From Slackia equolifaciens (GTDB taxonomy: Bacteria > Actinomycetota > Coriobacteriia > Coriobacteriales > Eggerthellaceae): a stretch of 64,000 nucleotides of DNA. Positions 17,153 through 25,763 of the stretch are shown here, piece by piece; position 1 is the stretch's first letter, and each line of letters starts with the position of its first letter. The notes below the pieces were generated by a model, which searched no databases, had not been told where the DNA came from, and saw only the letters and a list, made by a program, of their open reading frames with translations. The stretch lies in the NCBI RefSeq assembly GCF_003725995.1, contig NZ_QIBX01000012.1, positions 20,733 to 84,732 of the forward strand, read 5' to 3'. The position numbers were made by a program, and so were the translations under genes.

Positions 17153-17886
17153 CGTGACAGAGGCAATGCAGCCGTTGCGAACGGCGAGGCAACGCTTGCA
17201 CAGGTATGCCGCGCGAAGCCGCGCCGCGTCCAGAGGTAGGCGCCCATCTCGGAGGCGAACGTGCGCACCGCTGCGTAGGCGCGCTGCTGCGCATCCTCTT
17301 GGGAAAGGGCCGTTCTGACTTCCAAGGCGTCCCGGTCAGGCATATGGCTTATCACGTCCGATTCCAGCCTGCTCGGAGACATCTCGGTCAAATCGAGAAG
17401 AAGATCGAGGTTGAACGGATACGCGCCGAACGGTTCCGGATGCATCCTGAATTGCACCAGCATGATGCGCAGATAGGCCGAAAGATAATTTCGCAGCAGA
17501 TGCGCTTCGGCGGACGGAACGTCATCTGCCACCAGCATATCGAGCGCGGCGGAGACGGAGACCCCGTACAAGGGGTCGTAGTAGTGCTCGAAAGAGCCGG
17601 CGGGGTTCATGCTGTAGGTGCGAAAAGCAAGGCCGCTGCCCGCGTTGCCGCCAAGCCCATCACGTAGGGAGCCCACGTCCGACGCAAGCTGCGGATCGTT
17701 CTGCAGCACAACGACGCCCATGCGCCCGCACGAACGACGAATGCCCTGCAGAGCAACGCGCCTACGCTGATCGGCCGTCCCGCAAAATGCCGCGAAGCTG
17801 GACGGTGCGCCGGCTTGAGGCAGCGCATCGCTAAGGCGCAGCTCGCGCCGTTGTGTGACCAACCTCGCAAAATTAACGTGCGCCAT
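17095..17886 (-). CDS. VirD4/TraG-like second protein, N-terminal half, degenerate Walker A
   Basis: 263 codons, of which the first about 215 look real and the last 45 are out-of-frame. It aligns by eye with the start of the ATPase at 17960: the position of the Walker A loop reads AFCGTADQRRR rather than GxxGxGKT, followed by a VVVLQNDPQL strand where the ATPase has SLIFDTKGDY, and then YDPLYGVS. So this is probably a non-hydrolysing paralogue that pairs with the active ATPase. It starts 73 nt after that gene. See the C-terminal half at 16640-17152. Confidence 0.6.
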   Translation of the reverse strand: MAHVNFARLVTQRRELRLSDALPQAGAPSSFAAFCGTADQRRRVALQGIRRSCGRMGVVVLQNDPQLASDVGSLRDGLGGNAGSGLAFRTYSMNPAGSFEHYYDPLYGVSVSAALDMLVADDVPSAEAHLLRNYLSAYLRIMLVQFRMHPEPFGAYPFNLDLLLDLTEMSPSRLESDVISHMPDRDALEVRTALSQEDAQQRAYAAVRTFASEMGAYLWTRRGFARHTCASVASPFATAALPLSRCPRRTKRYFAVCIKSCAR

Positions 17887-17959
17887 GCGCCTCTTCCTCC
17901 TTCATTCCCCCAGGCTCGCCTCGCTAAGGCCGCAAGGCTGCTTTTTCTTCGGCCGGGCG

Positions 17960-19303
17960 TTATGCATCGCGGTCCTTCATGAATCGAAACCTGAACGGCG
18001 CCGCCTGTGAAGCCAAGCCCACCACGGCCTCGCCTACGCCAAGGTTCATCAGGCCCCACTGCTCCACCGTGCGTCCCTCACGCTCGCGGTCGAACTGCCT
18101 GTTGCCTACGTTTTGGTAGCGATAGGATTCCACGTTGGGCCCAAAAAGATCGGACACATACGCCCTCGATGCGGCATCGTTCATGCGAAACGCGAACACC
18201 GATCCGAAGCCCGACAAAATGTTGTGCCCCACGTGCTCGCCGTATGCCGCATTGATCTGGCCCACGCTCTGCAGGCCCGCCACCACGCTCACGCGTTTGC
18301 TGCGCCCATAGTTGAGCGCATCCTCCAAGTGCATCAACTGCGGCACCAGCCTGAGCTCGTCCAGAAAGATGTGCGTCCTGCCCGACGCCTCAAGCGTTGT
18401 GCCCAAGGCCTCCTTGAGCGCCAGATCGATCAGGACCCTGTACACCGGCGCAAGCGTCTCGCCGATCGAAAGGTCGTACAGAACGAAGATACGCCTGCCG
18501 CCCTTCTCGCGAACGGCGCGACGCATGGACACATACCGCTGCCCCGGCTTGGCGCGGGCGGCGAAATTGCCCTGGAAGCATTCGTACAGCAGGCTTCGCA
18601 GCTCGCCCATCACGCCGAGCGCCTGGTTGGAGGTGCCATCGCCCACATACGAGCGCAGCCCTTTGAAATCGGCGTAGCGCTCCAGATATCCCATCAGCTT
18701 GGCCACATCGTTCTGTAGAAGAAAGTTGGCCAAACCCGCGTTGTTGCACGCGTCTTTCCACGCGGCAGGCCCGTCTGCGCTGCGGCGCACGAAATAAATG
18801 ATGGCGGCGGCGAAGATATCGCGGGCCGCTTTCGCGAAGAACGGCTGCATCTTTGATCCGCGGTCGCGAAAATACACCGCGGCGATCTCGCGCGCATTCG
18901 CCTCGACATCCACAGGATCGTTCCCATCGGCGGTCACCTCCAGGAAGAGATTCCAGATATCGCTTTGGCCGCGATGGGCGCGGTCGTTGGCGATAACGTA
19001 GTCGCCCTCTCGGTAAAACCCCGGGTGAGCAAGATAATCGCCCTTCGTGTCGAAGATGAGTGACACGCCGTCCTCGCCGCCCCGCCAAAGGGCGGTTTGG
19101 GCAACCACATGATTGAGCACGTTGGTCTTGCCGCTGCCGGCGCCTCCCAGCATCAGAATATTCTTGAAGACCGTGGGGTCGTCCACGGCGAACGCGGGCC
19201 CGCCATCCGAACTCTCGAACACGTAACGAGGCTTGTGCGGAGAACGCACGTATGCGCAGTTCTCGAGAGAATACCCAAAGAGGGTGTCTTTTCCGGTAAT
19301 CAT
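17960..19303 (-). CDS. VirD4/TraG-like coupling ATPase
   Basis: 447 aa. Walker A GGAGSGKT is at residues 53-60, and Walker B HIFLDE at 311-316. The C-terminal half (GRSKRVSVVAGLQSVGQIN, then HNILSGFGSVFAFR) matches the TraM-recognition region of type IV coupling proteins. Unlike VirD4 or TraG, there is no N-terminal membrane pair; the protein starts directly with the nucleotide domain. ATG 19303 has GAGGTGA upstream and lies 8 nt from the preceding stop; a longer frame to 19648 is Ala/Arg-rich shadow. It probably moves DNA or protein in a conjugation-like or contact-dependent machine. No relaxase or VirB4 gene is in the window. Confidence 0.8.
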   Translation of the reverse strand: MITGKDTLFGYSLENCAYVRSPHKPRYVFESSDGGPAFAVDDPTVFKNILMLGGAGSGKTNVLNHVVAQTALWRGGEDGVSLIFDTKGDYLAHPGFYREGDYVIANDRAHRGQSDIWNLFLEVTADGNDPVDVEANAREIAAVYFRDRGSKMQPFFAKAARDIFAAAIIYFVRRSADGPAAWKDACNNAGLANFLLQNDVAKLMGYLERYADFKGLRSYVGDGTSNQALGVMGELRSLLYECFQGNFAARAKPGQRYVSMRRAVREKGGRRIFVLYDLSIGETLAPVYRVLIDLALKEALGTTLEASGRTHIFLDELRLVPQLMHLEDALNYGRSKRVSVVAGLQSVGQINAAYGEHVGHNILSGFGSVFAFRMNDAASRAYVSDLFGPNVESYRYQNVGNRQFDREREGRTVEQWGLMNLGVGEAVVGLASQAAPFRFRFMKDRDA

Positions 19304-19310
19304 GCTCACC

Positions 19311-20606
19311 TCACATGTCCTGTCCGCCGCTGTCCTGGCCGCCGCCGTCTTGGCCGCCACCCTGACCGCCGCCGCTATCGTTTCCCCCGTCGCGGTCGTT
19401 GCCGCCGCCTGAAGACCCTCCAGGGTCGCCGTCGTCGTTAGAGGCGCCGGCATCCTCTCCCCCGCCGTCAAACGAGGGCGCATCGCCCATGCCGAGCGAT
19501 GTGCTGCCCAGCCCGTCTTCCGCACCCTGCGCTGCGCCGCCGTATGCCGCGCCGCCAAAGGAAGCACCTGGCGTTCCGCCCTCCTGTTCCGCGCTACTAA
19601 GAGAAACGCCTGTCGACTCGCCGTCCTGCGTTGCGCCGTCAACGGCACCGCCCACCGTCTCGTTGCCCCGAGCCGTGCCTACTTGCGCCAGGGTGCCAGA
19701 GCGTTCGCCGAGCGCGGAGCTGAGTCCATCGTCCGCCTCCGCCCCATGGGAACCGCCTCTCGCAGTGCCCGCCTCCAAGGCCTCGGCTTTCAACGCATCC
19801 TGCTGCAGTCGATGCTCCCCCTCGACACGATCCGCCTCATTCTGTGCCTCCACCAGCTGCCTATCCTGCCTATCGAGCAACTCGCCGAGCGCCTTGTAGC
19901 TTTCGGAGGGATTCTGCAGCGTCAAGCCGTATTCGCGGTGCTGGATCAGCGCCTCCAGCGTCACATCGATATTCTCGTCGCCGTAGTTGCGGGCGGCTGC
20001 CTCAAGGCTCGCCTCATACGATGCCGCCTTCACGGCCGCCACGTAATCGGCCGCATTCTGGTCCTGCTTGCCTTCGGCCGCCTGAACGGCTGCTATGGCG
20101 CGCAGCGTGTTTTCCTGGCCCGCTTGAAACGCCTCTTTCTCGCAGGGCTGAATGCGGTAGATATCGTAATCCGATTCGGGGTCAAAATACGTGCCTGGCA
20201 TCTGCCCGCGGCTCTCTTGGATACCGTGGGTTCCTTCGTGGAACACGGTCTCCAGCGTCTGCCAGTTGGACGCGCGCACGTCCACGGGCACAAGAACCGT
20301 GGCGCCGTTCTCGTCCACGTCCTCGGTCAAGAACACGCCGTCGCGCACTACGCCCTCGTTGAGGCAGATCGAATGGTTGTTCTGATAGCCGAACGTTGCG
20401 CCCGTCATGGGTTCGGCGCGCACGGTGCACGGCTCGCAGTTGTGAGCCGCCGCATAACGGTTCTCCACCTCCTGACAAGCGTCGAGCTTCTCTGAAAAAG
20501 AGAGCTTGCCCCACTGATCGGTAGAGAACAGGCCCAAAAGCTGGGTATCGCCCAGCTCTGCGTAACGCGTCGCCAGAGCGCTTCGATGGGCCACGTAGGT
20601 GCCCAT
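19311..20606 (-). CDS. Zincin-motif protein with Gly/Asp-rich tail
   Basis: 431 aa. Residues 1-165 form a globular domain with FHEGTHGIQ, an HExxH zinc site at 123-127, and PCEKEAFQAG about 30 residues later, where the third ligand glutamate could be. Residues 170-290 are helical and charged. From about 290 the chain is low-complexity, rich in Gly, Asp, Ser and Gln, ending in GGGQDSGGQDM. It starts one base before the stop of the 100-aa gene and ends 8 nt before the VirD4-like ATPase, so it belongs to that operon. A protease substrate or effector of the machine is possible. No signal peptide is seen. Confidence 0.7.
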   Translation of the reverse strand: MGTYVAHRSALATRYAELGDTQLLGLFSTDQWGKLSFSEKLDACQEVENRYAAAHNCEPCTVRAEPMTGATFGYQNNHSICLNEGVVRDGVFLTEDVDENGATVLVPVDVRASNWQTLETVFHEGTHGIQESRGQMPGTYFDPESDYDIYRIQPCEKEAFQAGQENTLRAIAAVQAAEGKQDQNAADYVAAVKAASYEASLEAAARNYGDENIDVTLEALIQHREYGLTLQNPSESYKALGELLDRQDRQLVEAQNEADRVEGEHRLQQDALKAEALEAGTARGGSHGAEADDGLSSALGERSGTLAQVGTARGNETVGGAVDGATQDGESTGVSLSSAEQEGGTPGASFGGAAYGGAAQGAEDGLGSTSLGMGDAPSFDGGGEDAGASNDDGDPGGSSGGGNDRDGGNDSGGGQGGGQDGGGQDSGGQDM

Positions 20607-20607
20607 G

Positions 20608-20910
20608 CTAGCGCCTCAGGATAAGCGCGCGCCCGGAAGCCTCGTCCTTCACGTAGGCATCCATCAGCACGAGCGCGTCAAGATAGCTCCTGCCGCGCGC
20701 CATGCGCTGAATCTGAATGACGGAAAACTCCCCATAGCGGAAGTTGGGCGTGGCGCCCGTGTCGATGTGCGCGCGCAGAAGCCCGAGCAGACGCTCATCA
20801 AGCGTCTTTGCACACGCGCGGGCATGCTCCTGCACAGCCTCCGTCGTCCAACCGGGATGCGCCTGCGCTATGAGCCTCGCAATTTCTTCGGGATGTACTT
20901 GCGGCGGCAT
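20608..20910 (-). CDS. Small hypothetical protein, first gene of the VirD4-like operon
   Basis: 100 aa, hydrophilic, predicted mostly helical, no recognised motif. AAGGAAGAGAT lies upstream of the ATG. Its stop is at 20608-20610 and the next ATG is at 20606, so translation is probably coupled to the zincin protein. It contains a repeated basic segment near IQIQRMARGRSYLDALVLMD. It could be a chaperone or adaptor by its size and position; no function can be assigned. Confidence 0.65.
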   Translation of the reverse strand: MPPQVHPEEIARLIAQAHPGWTTEAVQEHARACAKTLDERLLGLLRAHIDTGATPNFRYGEFSVIQIQRMARGRSYLDALVLMDAYVKDEASGRALILRR

Positions 20911-21128
20911 CTCTTCCTTCTTCCTCGCCCTGCCTTAGGGCAATCGCCTCGATCGCCTGCGCCGGCCGCACAGGAAGCGGCCGAACCGTTCTGCAATCAA
21001 GTATAGGAAGAAGGCCCGTTCAAGCCAGCAACGCCGCGTTTTGCGAAAAACGAGGGCGCTTCGATGCACCCTTTAAGAATCCGTCTCCAACATACGCGGA
21101 GCGGAAAAGAATAGGGGCGTTTACACGC

Positions 21129-21153
21129 AAAAAAGCCGCCCATACAGGGCGGC
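21129..21153 (-). terminator. Intrinsic terminator after MFS transporter
   Basis: On the minus strand GCCGCCC-TGTAT-GGGCGGC is followed by TTTTTT. It lies 80 nt beyond the MFS stop and separates the transporter from the VirD4-like operon. Confidence 0.85.
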
Positions 21154-21233
21154 CGCAATGCACGATATCTCTGTCGCACATAATATGGCGACGGCGGCAT
21201 CCCCCTCCCGAATGCCGCCGCTCACCTGCGCGA

Positions 21234-22754
21234 TTAATGCCGCTTCTGACGAACGGCAGGAACGCCTTCGATGGCGCTCGTCTCGGCAAGCGATTTGCCG
21301 CGCGTCTCAGGCGCCATGAAGTACGACATCACAAAGCCGACGATGACAAGACCCGCAGCGATCAGCATCGTGGCTCCCACGCCAAAATCGGCAAGGATGA
21401 TCGGGGTGCCGTAGGTAGAGATAATCGTACCGATACGGCTGAATCCTATAGCGATGCCCACAGCCGTGGCGCGCACCTCGGTGGGGAACAGCTCGTTGGG
21501 ATAGAGCCACTGCAGAATGCCAGGGCCTCCGCTGAAGAACGCATACAGCCCGAACGCCAGAATGACCACGACAACAGGCGCGGTAGGCCACACGCCGAGC
21601 ACAACCAGGCCGATGGCCATCATGAACAAGCTTACAAGCACGAGCTTGCGGCGTCCCATGGAGTTGAGCCAGAACATGGCGGGAATGGTACCCACCAGGA
21701 AGAACAGGCTCAGCGCGCCCTCGCCCAGAATGGATTCATGACCGGCGCCCAAACCGAACGCATTCATGATCTGCGGTCCAAAGGTGTAGATGGCATACAT
21801 CGGCACCACCTGGCACAGAATGAAGAATCCCAGGAAAATCATGCGCTTGAAGTAGCCGGACTCGAACACCTTCTTGAGCGACGTCTTCTGTTCCACATCG
21901 GCAGGCTCGAGCTCGACATCGTCGCCGAACACTTTGCGCACGACCTCCTCGGCCTCCTGCGTGCGACCTTTCTGGGCAAGCCACAGGGGCGATTCGGGAA
22001 TGTCGTGTCGACCGATGAGCAGAATGACGCACGGAATAACAGCGCTGCCGAGCATCCACTTCCAGCCGTCGGGCACGCTGTAGAGGAAGTAGCCCACGAT
22101 AACGGCAACGGTGGCACCCAGGTACCACGCAGCCGAAACCATGCCCATGGAAACCGAACGATGCTTCTTGGGCGTGAACTCTGCGATGAGCGAGGTGGCA
22201 ATCGGATAGTCAGCGCCCACGAACACGCCGATAAAGAAGCGAGCTGCAACGAGCTCCCACGCGGTGCTTGCGAATACGCTGAGGATCGAGAACAAGGCGA
22301 TGGCGAGGATATCGATGACGAACATCTTTTTACGACCGATGATGTCGGTAAGATATCCGCCCAGAATGGTGCCAACAAGGATGCCCAGCATGACCGACGC
22401 GCCGATGGCGGCGCTTTCCACAGAGCTCAAGTTGAACATCGGCGTAATCTGCGTCAGCGCCACGCCGATAAGCGAGAGCACGTAGCCGTCCAAGAACGAA
22501 CCGCCGCTCGAAAAGAACGAGATCTTACGCAAAAACGGCGTCATCTGCACGTCGTCGATGGTCTTCTTCGCCGCCTTCTTCGTGCGCTCCGGAATGTGCT
22601 TGAACGCATCCGCCAAGCCTTCGGGAGAAAAACGATCGCGCGCTTTCTTGTACGAATGGGTCGACCGCACGTCCGGGCCAAGGTCAGGAAGGCGTTGCTC
22701 CTGCTGCTCGGGAGGGCTGGTCACGGTGGTGTTCTTCTTCACGTCGTTACTCAT
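21234..22754 (-). CDS. MFS transporter (metabolite:proton symporter type)
   Basis: 506 aa with about 12 membrane helices and a 75-residue charged N-terminal extension. The signature loop between helices 2 and 3 is YLTDIIGRKKM, and its counterpart after helix 8 is NSMGRRKLV; YPNELFPTEVRATAVG is typical of the sugar-porter/aromatic acid-type group. It would import an organic acid with protons. AAAGGAGG precedes the ATG. It is the last gene of the minus-strand cai-like series, 206 nt after the MaoC gene. Substrate is not readable from sequence. Confidence 0.88.
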   Translation of the reverse strand: MSNDVKKNTTVTSPPEQQEQRLPDLGPDVRSTHSYKKARDRFSPEGLADAFKHIPERTKKAAKKTIDDVQMTPFLRKISFFSSGGSFLDGYVLSLIGVALTQITPMFNLSSVESAAIGASVMLGILVGTILGGYLTDIIGRKKMFVIDILAIALFSILSVFASTAWELVAARFFIGVFVGADYPIATSLIAEFTPKKHRSVSMGMVSAAWYLGATVAVIVGYFLYSVPDGWKWMLGSAVIPCVILLIGRHDIPESPLWLAQKGRTQEAEEVVRKVFGDDVELEPADVEQKTSLKKVFESGYFKRMIFLGFFILCQVVPMYAIYTFGPQIMNAFGLGAGHESILGEGALSLFFLVGTIPAMFWLNSMGRRKLVLVSLFMMAIGLVVLGVWPTAPVVVVILAFGLYAFFSGGPGILQWLYPNELFPTEVRATAVGIAIGFSRIGTIISTYGTPIILADFGVGATMLIAAGLVIVGFVMSYFMAPETRGKSLAETSAIEGVPAVRQKRH

Positions 22755-22894
22755 GGCGCGAACCTCCTTTTACGATTGCGCAAAGCCCAACGGCCTGCGC
22801 CGCCTCGTTTCAAGGCGCCTTATTGAGTCTGTGATGGATAAACCGAGCGGCCGCGAGCAAGCAGCCTATTTATCCATCATAAACCCAATCTGGC

Positions 22895-22918
22895 GCGGAG
22901 GGAGCGTCCTCCCTCCGC
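22895..22918 (-). terminator. GC-rich hairpin after the MaoC gene
   Basis: GCGGAGGGA / TCCCTCCGC with a 6-nt loop, 43 nt past the MaoC stop. No T-run follows, so it may protect or attenuate rather than terminate. Confidence 0.4.
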
Positions 22919-22960
22919 CGTCAAGAAAGCGTTACCCGCCCCTTTAACCATGCCAGAGCA

Positions 22961-23854
22961 TTACTCCCACTCAACCAGGCAGGAATTCAGGAACGGTTTG
23001 GGCGTGCGCTCGTCCGCCGCCACAGCAGCATCGAAGGCCTCGGCGTCCACCACACGGAAACGAGCCTCCGTATCGGAAATCTTCCACACCTGGGTGCGAA
23101 GCTTCGTGCCGGGCAGCACCGGAGAGGTGAAGCGGCACTTGAAGCGGCGCAGACGCTCGGGCTCGCCCGGGAACAGAAGCTTGATCACATGGCGCATCGC
23201 GATGCCCGCCGTGCACACGCCGTGGTTGATGGGGCGCGCCAGACCGGTCTGCTCGGTGTAGGACCAATCGATGTGCTGCTGATGCCAGTCGCCCATCATG
23301 CGATAGATCAACGGCCAGTTGTAGCCCACGACCTCCTCGTAGACCATATCGGGCTCGCGGTCGGGATACTCCACCACGTCTTTCGGGGGCTGCTCGCCGC
23401 CGAAACCTCCGTCGTAGATGCAGCAATCGTACGTCTCAACGGTGCACAGGTGCGTTCCGTCGGAGCTGTAGGACTTGCCCACCTGCTTGGAGAGCGACCC
23501 GCGGCCTTCGCCTCGATCCCAGATAGCCTCCTGGGTCACATAGGTCTCAATGTGGTCGTTCATCTTGAACGGAGCGTGGAAGTACACATCGATGCCATAG
23601 TGCAGCGAACCGGAATAGTCGAAGCCGTAGTCGAGGGTGGTGGTCATTTCCTCGTTCACGGTCAGCGGCACGCCGAAGATAGGCAGAACCTTGAGCTCGG
23701 GGTTTTTCGCGTCATGCTCGTTGACATACTCAAGGTCGACCTTGCCGTCCCAGCCGCAACCGCAGCCCAGCGCGCAGATCTCGAGATCCTTGAACGTATA
23801 GTCGCGCACGAAAGGCCCGAAGGTCTTCCCTACGATCTCAGTGCTGATTGCCAT
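22961..23854 (-). CDS. MaoC-like (hydratase 2 type) double hot-dog protein
   Basis: 297 aa. The length fits a double hot-dog hydratase 2. The C-terminal half carries the active-site pattern YRMMGDWHQQHID, a variant of the usual GD-x-NP-x-H-x-D loop with Asp and His kept but NP replaced, followed by GLARPINHGVCTAGIAMRH, a strong family signature. It would hydrate a trans-2-enoyl-CoA to a 3-hydroxyacyl-CoA, or the reverse. It lies downstream of caiA-caiB-caiC on the same strand, where E. coli has caiD instead. Substrate is unknown. Confidence 0.85.
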   Translation of the reverse strand: MAISTEIVGKTFGPFVRDYTFKDLEICALGCGCGWDGKVDLEYVNEHDAKNPELKVLPIFGVPLTVNEEMTTTLDYGFDYSGSLHYGIDVYFHAPFKMNDHIETYVTQEAIWDRGEGRGSLSKQVGKSYSSDGTHLCTVETYDCCIYDGGFGGEQPPKDVVEYPDREPDMVYEEVVGYNWPLIYRMMGDWHQQHIDWSYTEQTGLARPINHGVCTAGIAMRHVIKLLFPGEPERLRRFKCRFTSPVLPGTKLRTQVWKISDTEARFRVVDAEAFDAAVAADERTPKPFLNSCLVEWE

Positions 23855-24029
23855 TAGGCTCCCTCCTCTTTTCAGCTTTATTAAATCTCGCAGGTGGAAA
23901 CGATGTCAGCGAGCGGGCGTCCGGTATCCCAGATTGACCCGCCTTGGGGCCAAGCGGCCTTTTGTGCCGCGCCGAGCCCCAAACAAGGGCCAAGATGGGG
24001 TGCCCGACGCCCGCGCAGCGTCGAGCTAC

Positions 24030-24051
24030 GCGCCGTTCGGAAGAACGGCGC
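24030..24051. repeat. Intra-cluster GC hairpin before MaoC gene
   Basis: GCGCCGTTC / GAACGGCGC with loop GGAA, just after the caiC-like stop. No T-run. One of three such hairpins between genes of this cluster. Confidence 0.5.
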
Positions 24052-24056
24052 AATCA

Positions 24057-25658
24057 TTAACGCAACAGCTTCTTGGCGATTTTGCCCACGCTGGTACGGG
24101 GCAGATCTGCAACAACTTCCCACATCGAGGGGATCTTGAACCCGGCAAGACGGCTGCGGCAGAACGCGGTCACCTCGTCGGTATCCACGCTGCATCCCGG
24201 CTCGGGAATCAGAAACGCCTTGACCGCCTGGTCGCGCACCGGATCGGGCACGCCGATGACGGCGGCCTCGGCGACGGCGGGATGCTCCATGAGCACGCCT
24301 TCCACCTCGGATGCCGAGATGTTCTCGCCCGAGCGCTTGATCATGTTGGACTTGCGATCCACGAAATAGAACCAGCCCTGCGCGTCGCGATAACCCTTAT
24401 CGCCCGAGCTCAGCCAACCGTCCTCGGAGATGGTCTTGGCCGTGATGCCAGGCTCCTCGTAGTAGCCCTTCATGATGCTCACGCCGGGAATGCCGCGCAC
24501 CACGATCTCGCCCGCCTCGCCCGGCACTACGGGCACGCCGGCGTCGTCGACGATTTCGACCTCGTAGCCCAAGCCCGCACGTCCGATGGAGGGCCAGTGG
24601 CGCTCGCCGTACGGCAGATCGGTCAAAACCCAGCACACCGACTCGGTGGAGCCGTAGCAGTTCATGAGGCGAATGCCGAAACGCTCCTCAAAGGCGTCCT
24701 TCTCCTCCTCGGTGATGGCGAGATAGTACTGTGCGGAATGCACGTGATGGTCGAGCTCGCCCTCATCGTGGGGCTGCAGCATCATCGTGCGCACCAGCAT
24801 GGCCGTCAGCTGAAGCGACGTGGCGCGGTATTCGCGCACCTGCTTCCAGAAGCGGCGCGCCGAGTACTTCTCGATGAACACGAGCGTCGCGCCCGCGGTC
24901 AGAACCGGCATGAGAGCGGCCAGATGGAAGTTGGAATGGAACGCCGGCATCGTGGTGAGCAGGCGATCTTCCGGCGTGAGCATGCACTGCCAATCGGTGT
25001 AGTAGCCGCCGAACAGCATGTTCGCATGCGTGAGCTCCACGCCTTTCGGGCACGACGTGGTGCCCGAGGTGAAGATGATCATCGCGGTATCCAGCTCGGA
25101 AAGCTCGCATGGAGCCTCCAGGACGTCGGAGCACTTGGCGACCTCGGCGTCGAAATCCACCGAATGACCGAACAGCGGCTCGCCCGCATGGTGGTGCGAA
25201 ACCAGCAGATGCTTGATGGGATAGACGCGCTCGACCGGCGCGGGCACAGGGTTGCGCCACTCGATTTCCGAAGGAACGCCCTCCACATAGAAAGGCTGAC
25301 AGTCCGGCTCGGCAACTACGATGTCGATATGGCACTTCTCGTAGACGAAGGCGCACTCCTCAACCATGTTCGCCATGTTGATGGGCACAGCCACGGCGCC
25401 GATCTTCGCAAGCGCCATAGCAGCCGACACGCATTCCGGCGAATTATAGAGCTGGAGAGCGACGTTATCGCCCTTCTTCACGCCCAGAGAAAGAAAGTAA
25501 TTGGCAGTGCGGTTGATGAAGCGGTCGAACTCGGCGTAGGTGAATACCTGCTTCTGCCCCGCCTTGCTCTGATACTCCATGAAAACGTGGTCGCCACGCT
25601 CGACACGCAGCCGCTCCCAAAGGCTGCGCAGGTCGTCGTTACCTACGATGGTACTCAT
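24057..25658 (-). CDS. caiC: Acyl-CoA ligase, CaiC-like
   Basis: 533 aa ANL-superfamily ligase. The P-loop FTSGTTSCPKG is at 196-206, the YGSTES motif is intact, the hinge reads DRKSNMIKRSGENISASEVE, and the catalytic lysine is K526 in SVGK. The nearest characterised type is carnitine/crotonobetaine-CoA ligase CaiC. It differs clearly from the ligase at 248 (for example TSGTTSCPK against TSGTTGRPK). It lies between caiB-like and MaoC genes, so it should make the first CoA ester that the CaiB-like transferase then recycles. Symbol by family and context; substrate not proven. Confidence 0.85.
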   Translation of the reverse strand: MSTIVGNDDLRSLWERLRVERGDHVFMEYQSKAGQKQVFTYAEFDRFINRTANYFLSLGVKKGDNVALQLYNSPECVSAAMALAKIGAVAVPINMANMVEECAFVYEKCHIDIVVAEPDCQPFYVEGVPSEIEWRNPVPAPVERVYPIKHLLVSHHHAGEPLFGHSVDFDAEVAKCSDVLEAPCELSELDTAMIIFTSGTTSCPKGVELTHANMLFGGYYTDWQCMLTPEDRLLTTMPAFHSNFHLAALMPVLTAGATLVFIEKYSARRFWKQVREYRATSLQLTAMLVRTMMLQPHDEGELDHHVHSAQYYLAITEEEKDAFEERFGIRLMNCYGSTESVCWVLTDLPYGERHWPSIGRAGLGYEVEIVDDAGVPVVPGEAGEIVVRGIPGVSIMKGYYEEPGITAKTISEDGWLSSGDKGYRDAQGWFYFVDRKSNMIKRSGENISASEVEGVLMEHPAVAEAAVIGVPDPVRDQAVKAFLIPEPGCSVDTDEVTAFCRSRLAGFKIPSMWEVVADLPRTSVGKIAKKLLR

Positions 25659-25692
25659 TGCAGTCCGTTTCCGTCGTATGGCCCCTTAAAGA

Positions 25693-25717
25693 TGGAGCCC
25701 GCACGAGGCGGGCTCCA
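25693..25717. repeat. Intra-cluster GC hairpin between caiB- and caiC-like genes
   Basis: Perfect 10-bp stem TGGAGCCCGC / GCGGGCTCCA, loop ACGAG. On the minus strand only TTT follows, so it is more likely an mRNA-stability or attenuation element. Confidence 0.5.
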
Positions 25718-25763
25718 CATCGTCCCTCACGATGCGCGAGCGCGCATCAGAATCAGGCGTCGA

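Noticed and set aside
17960..19648. Long N-terminal extension (115 residues) of the VirD4-like ATPase
   Set aside because: It is Ala/Arg/Thr-rich shadow of the zincin gene's Gly-rich tail; ATG 19303 has a good ribosome site and begins a natural protein.
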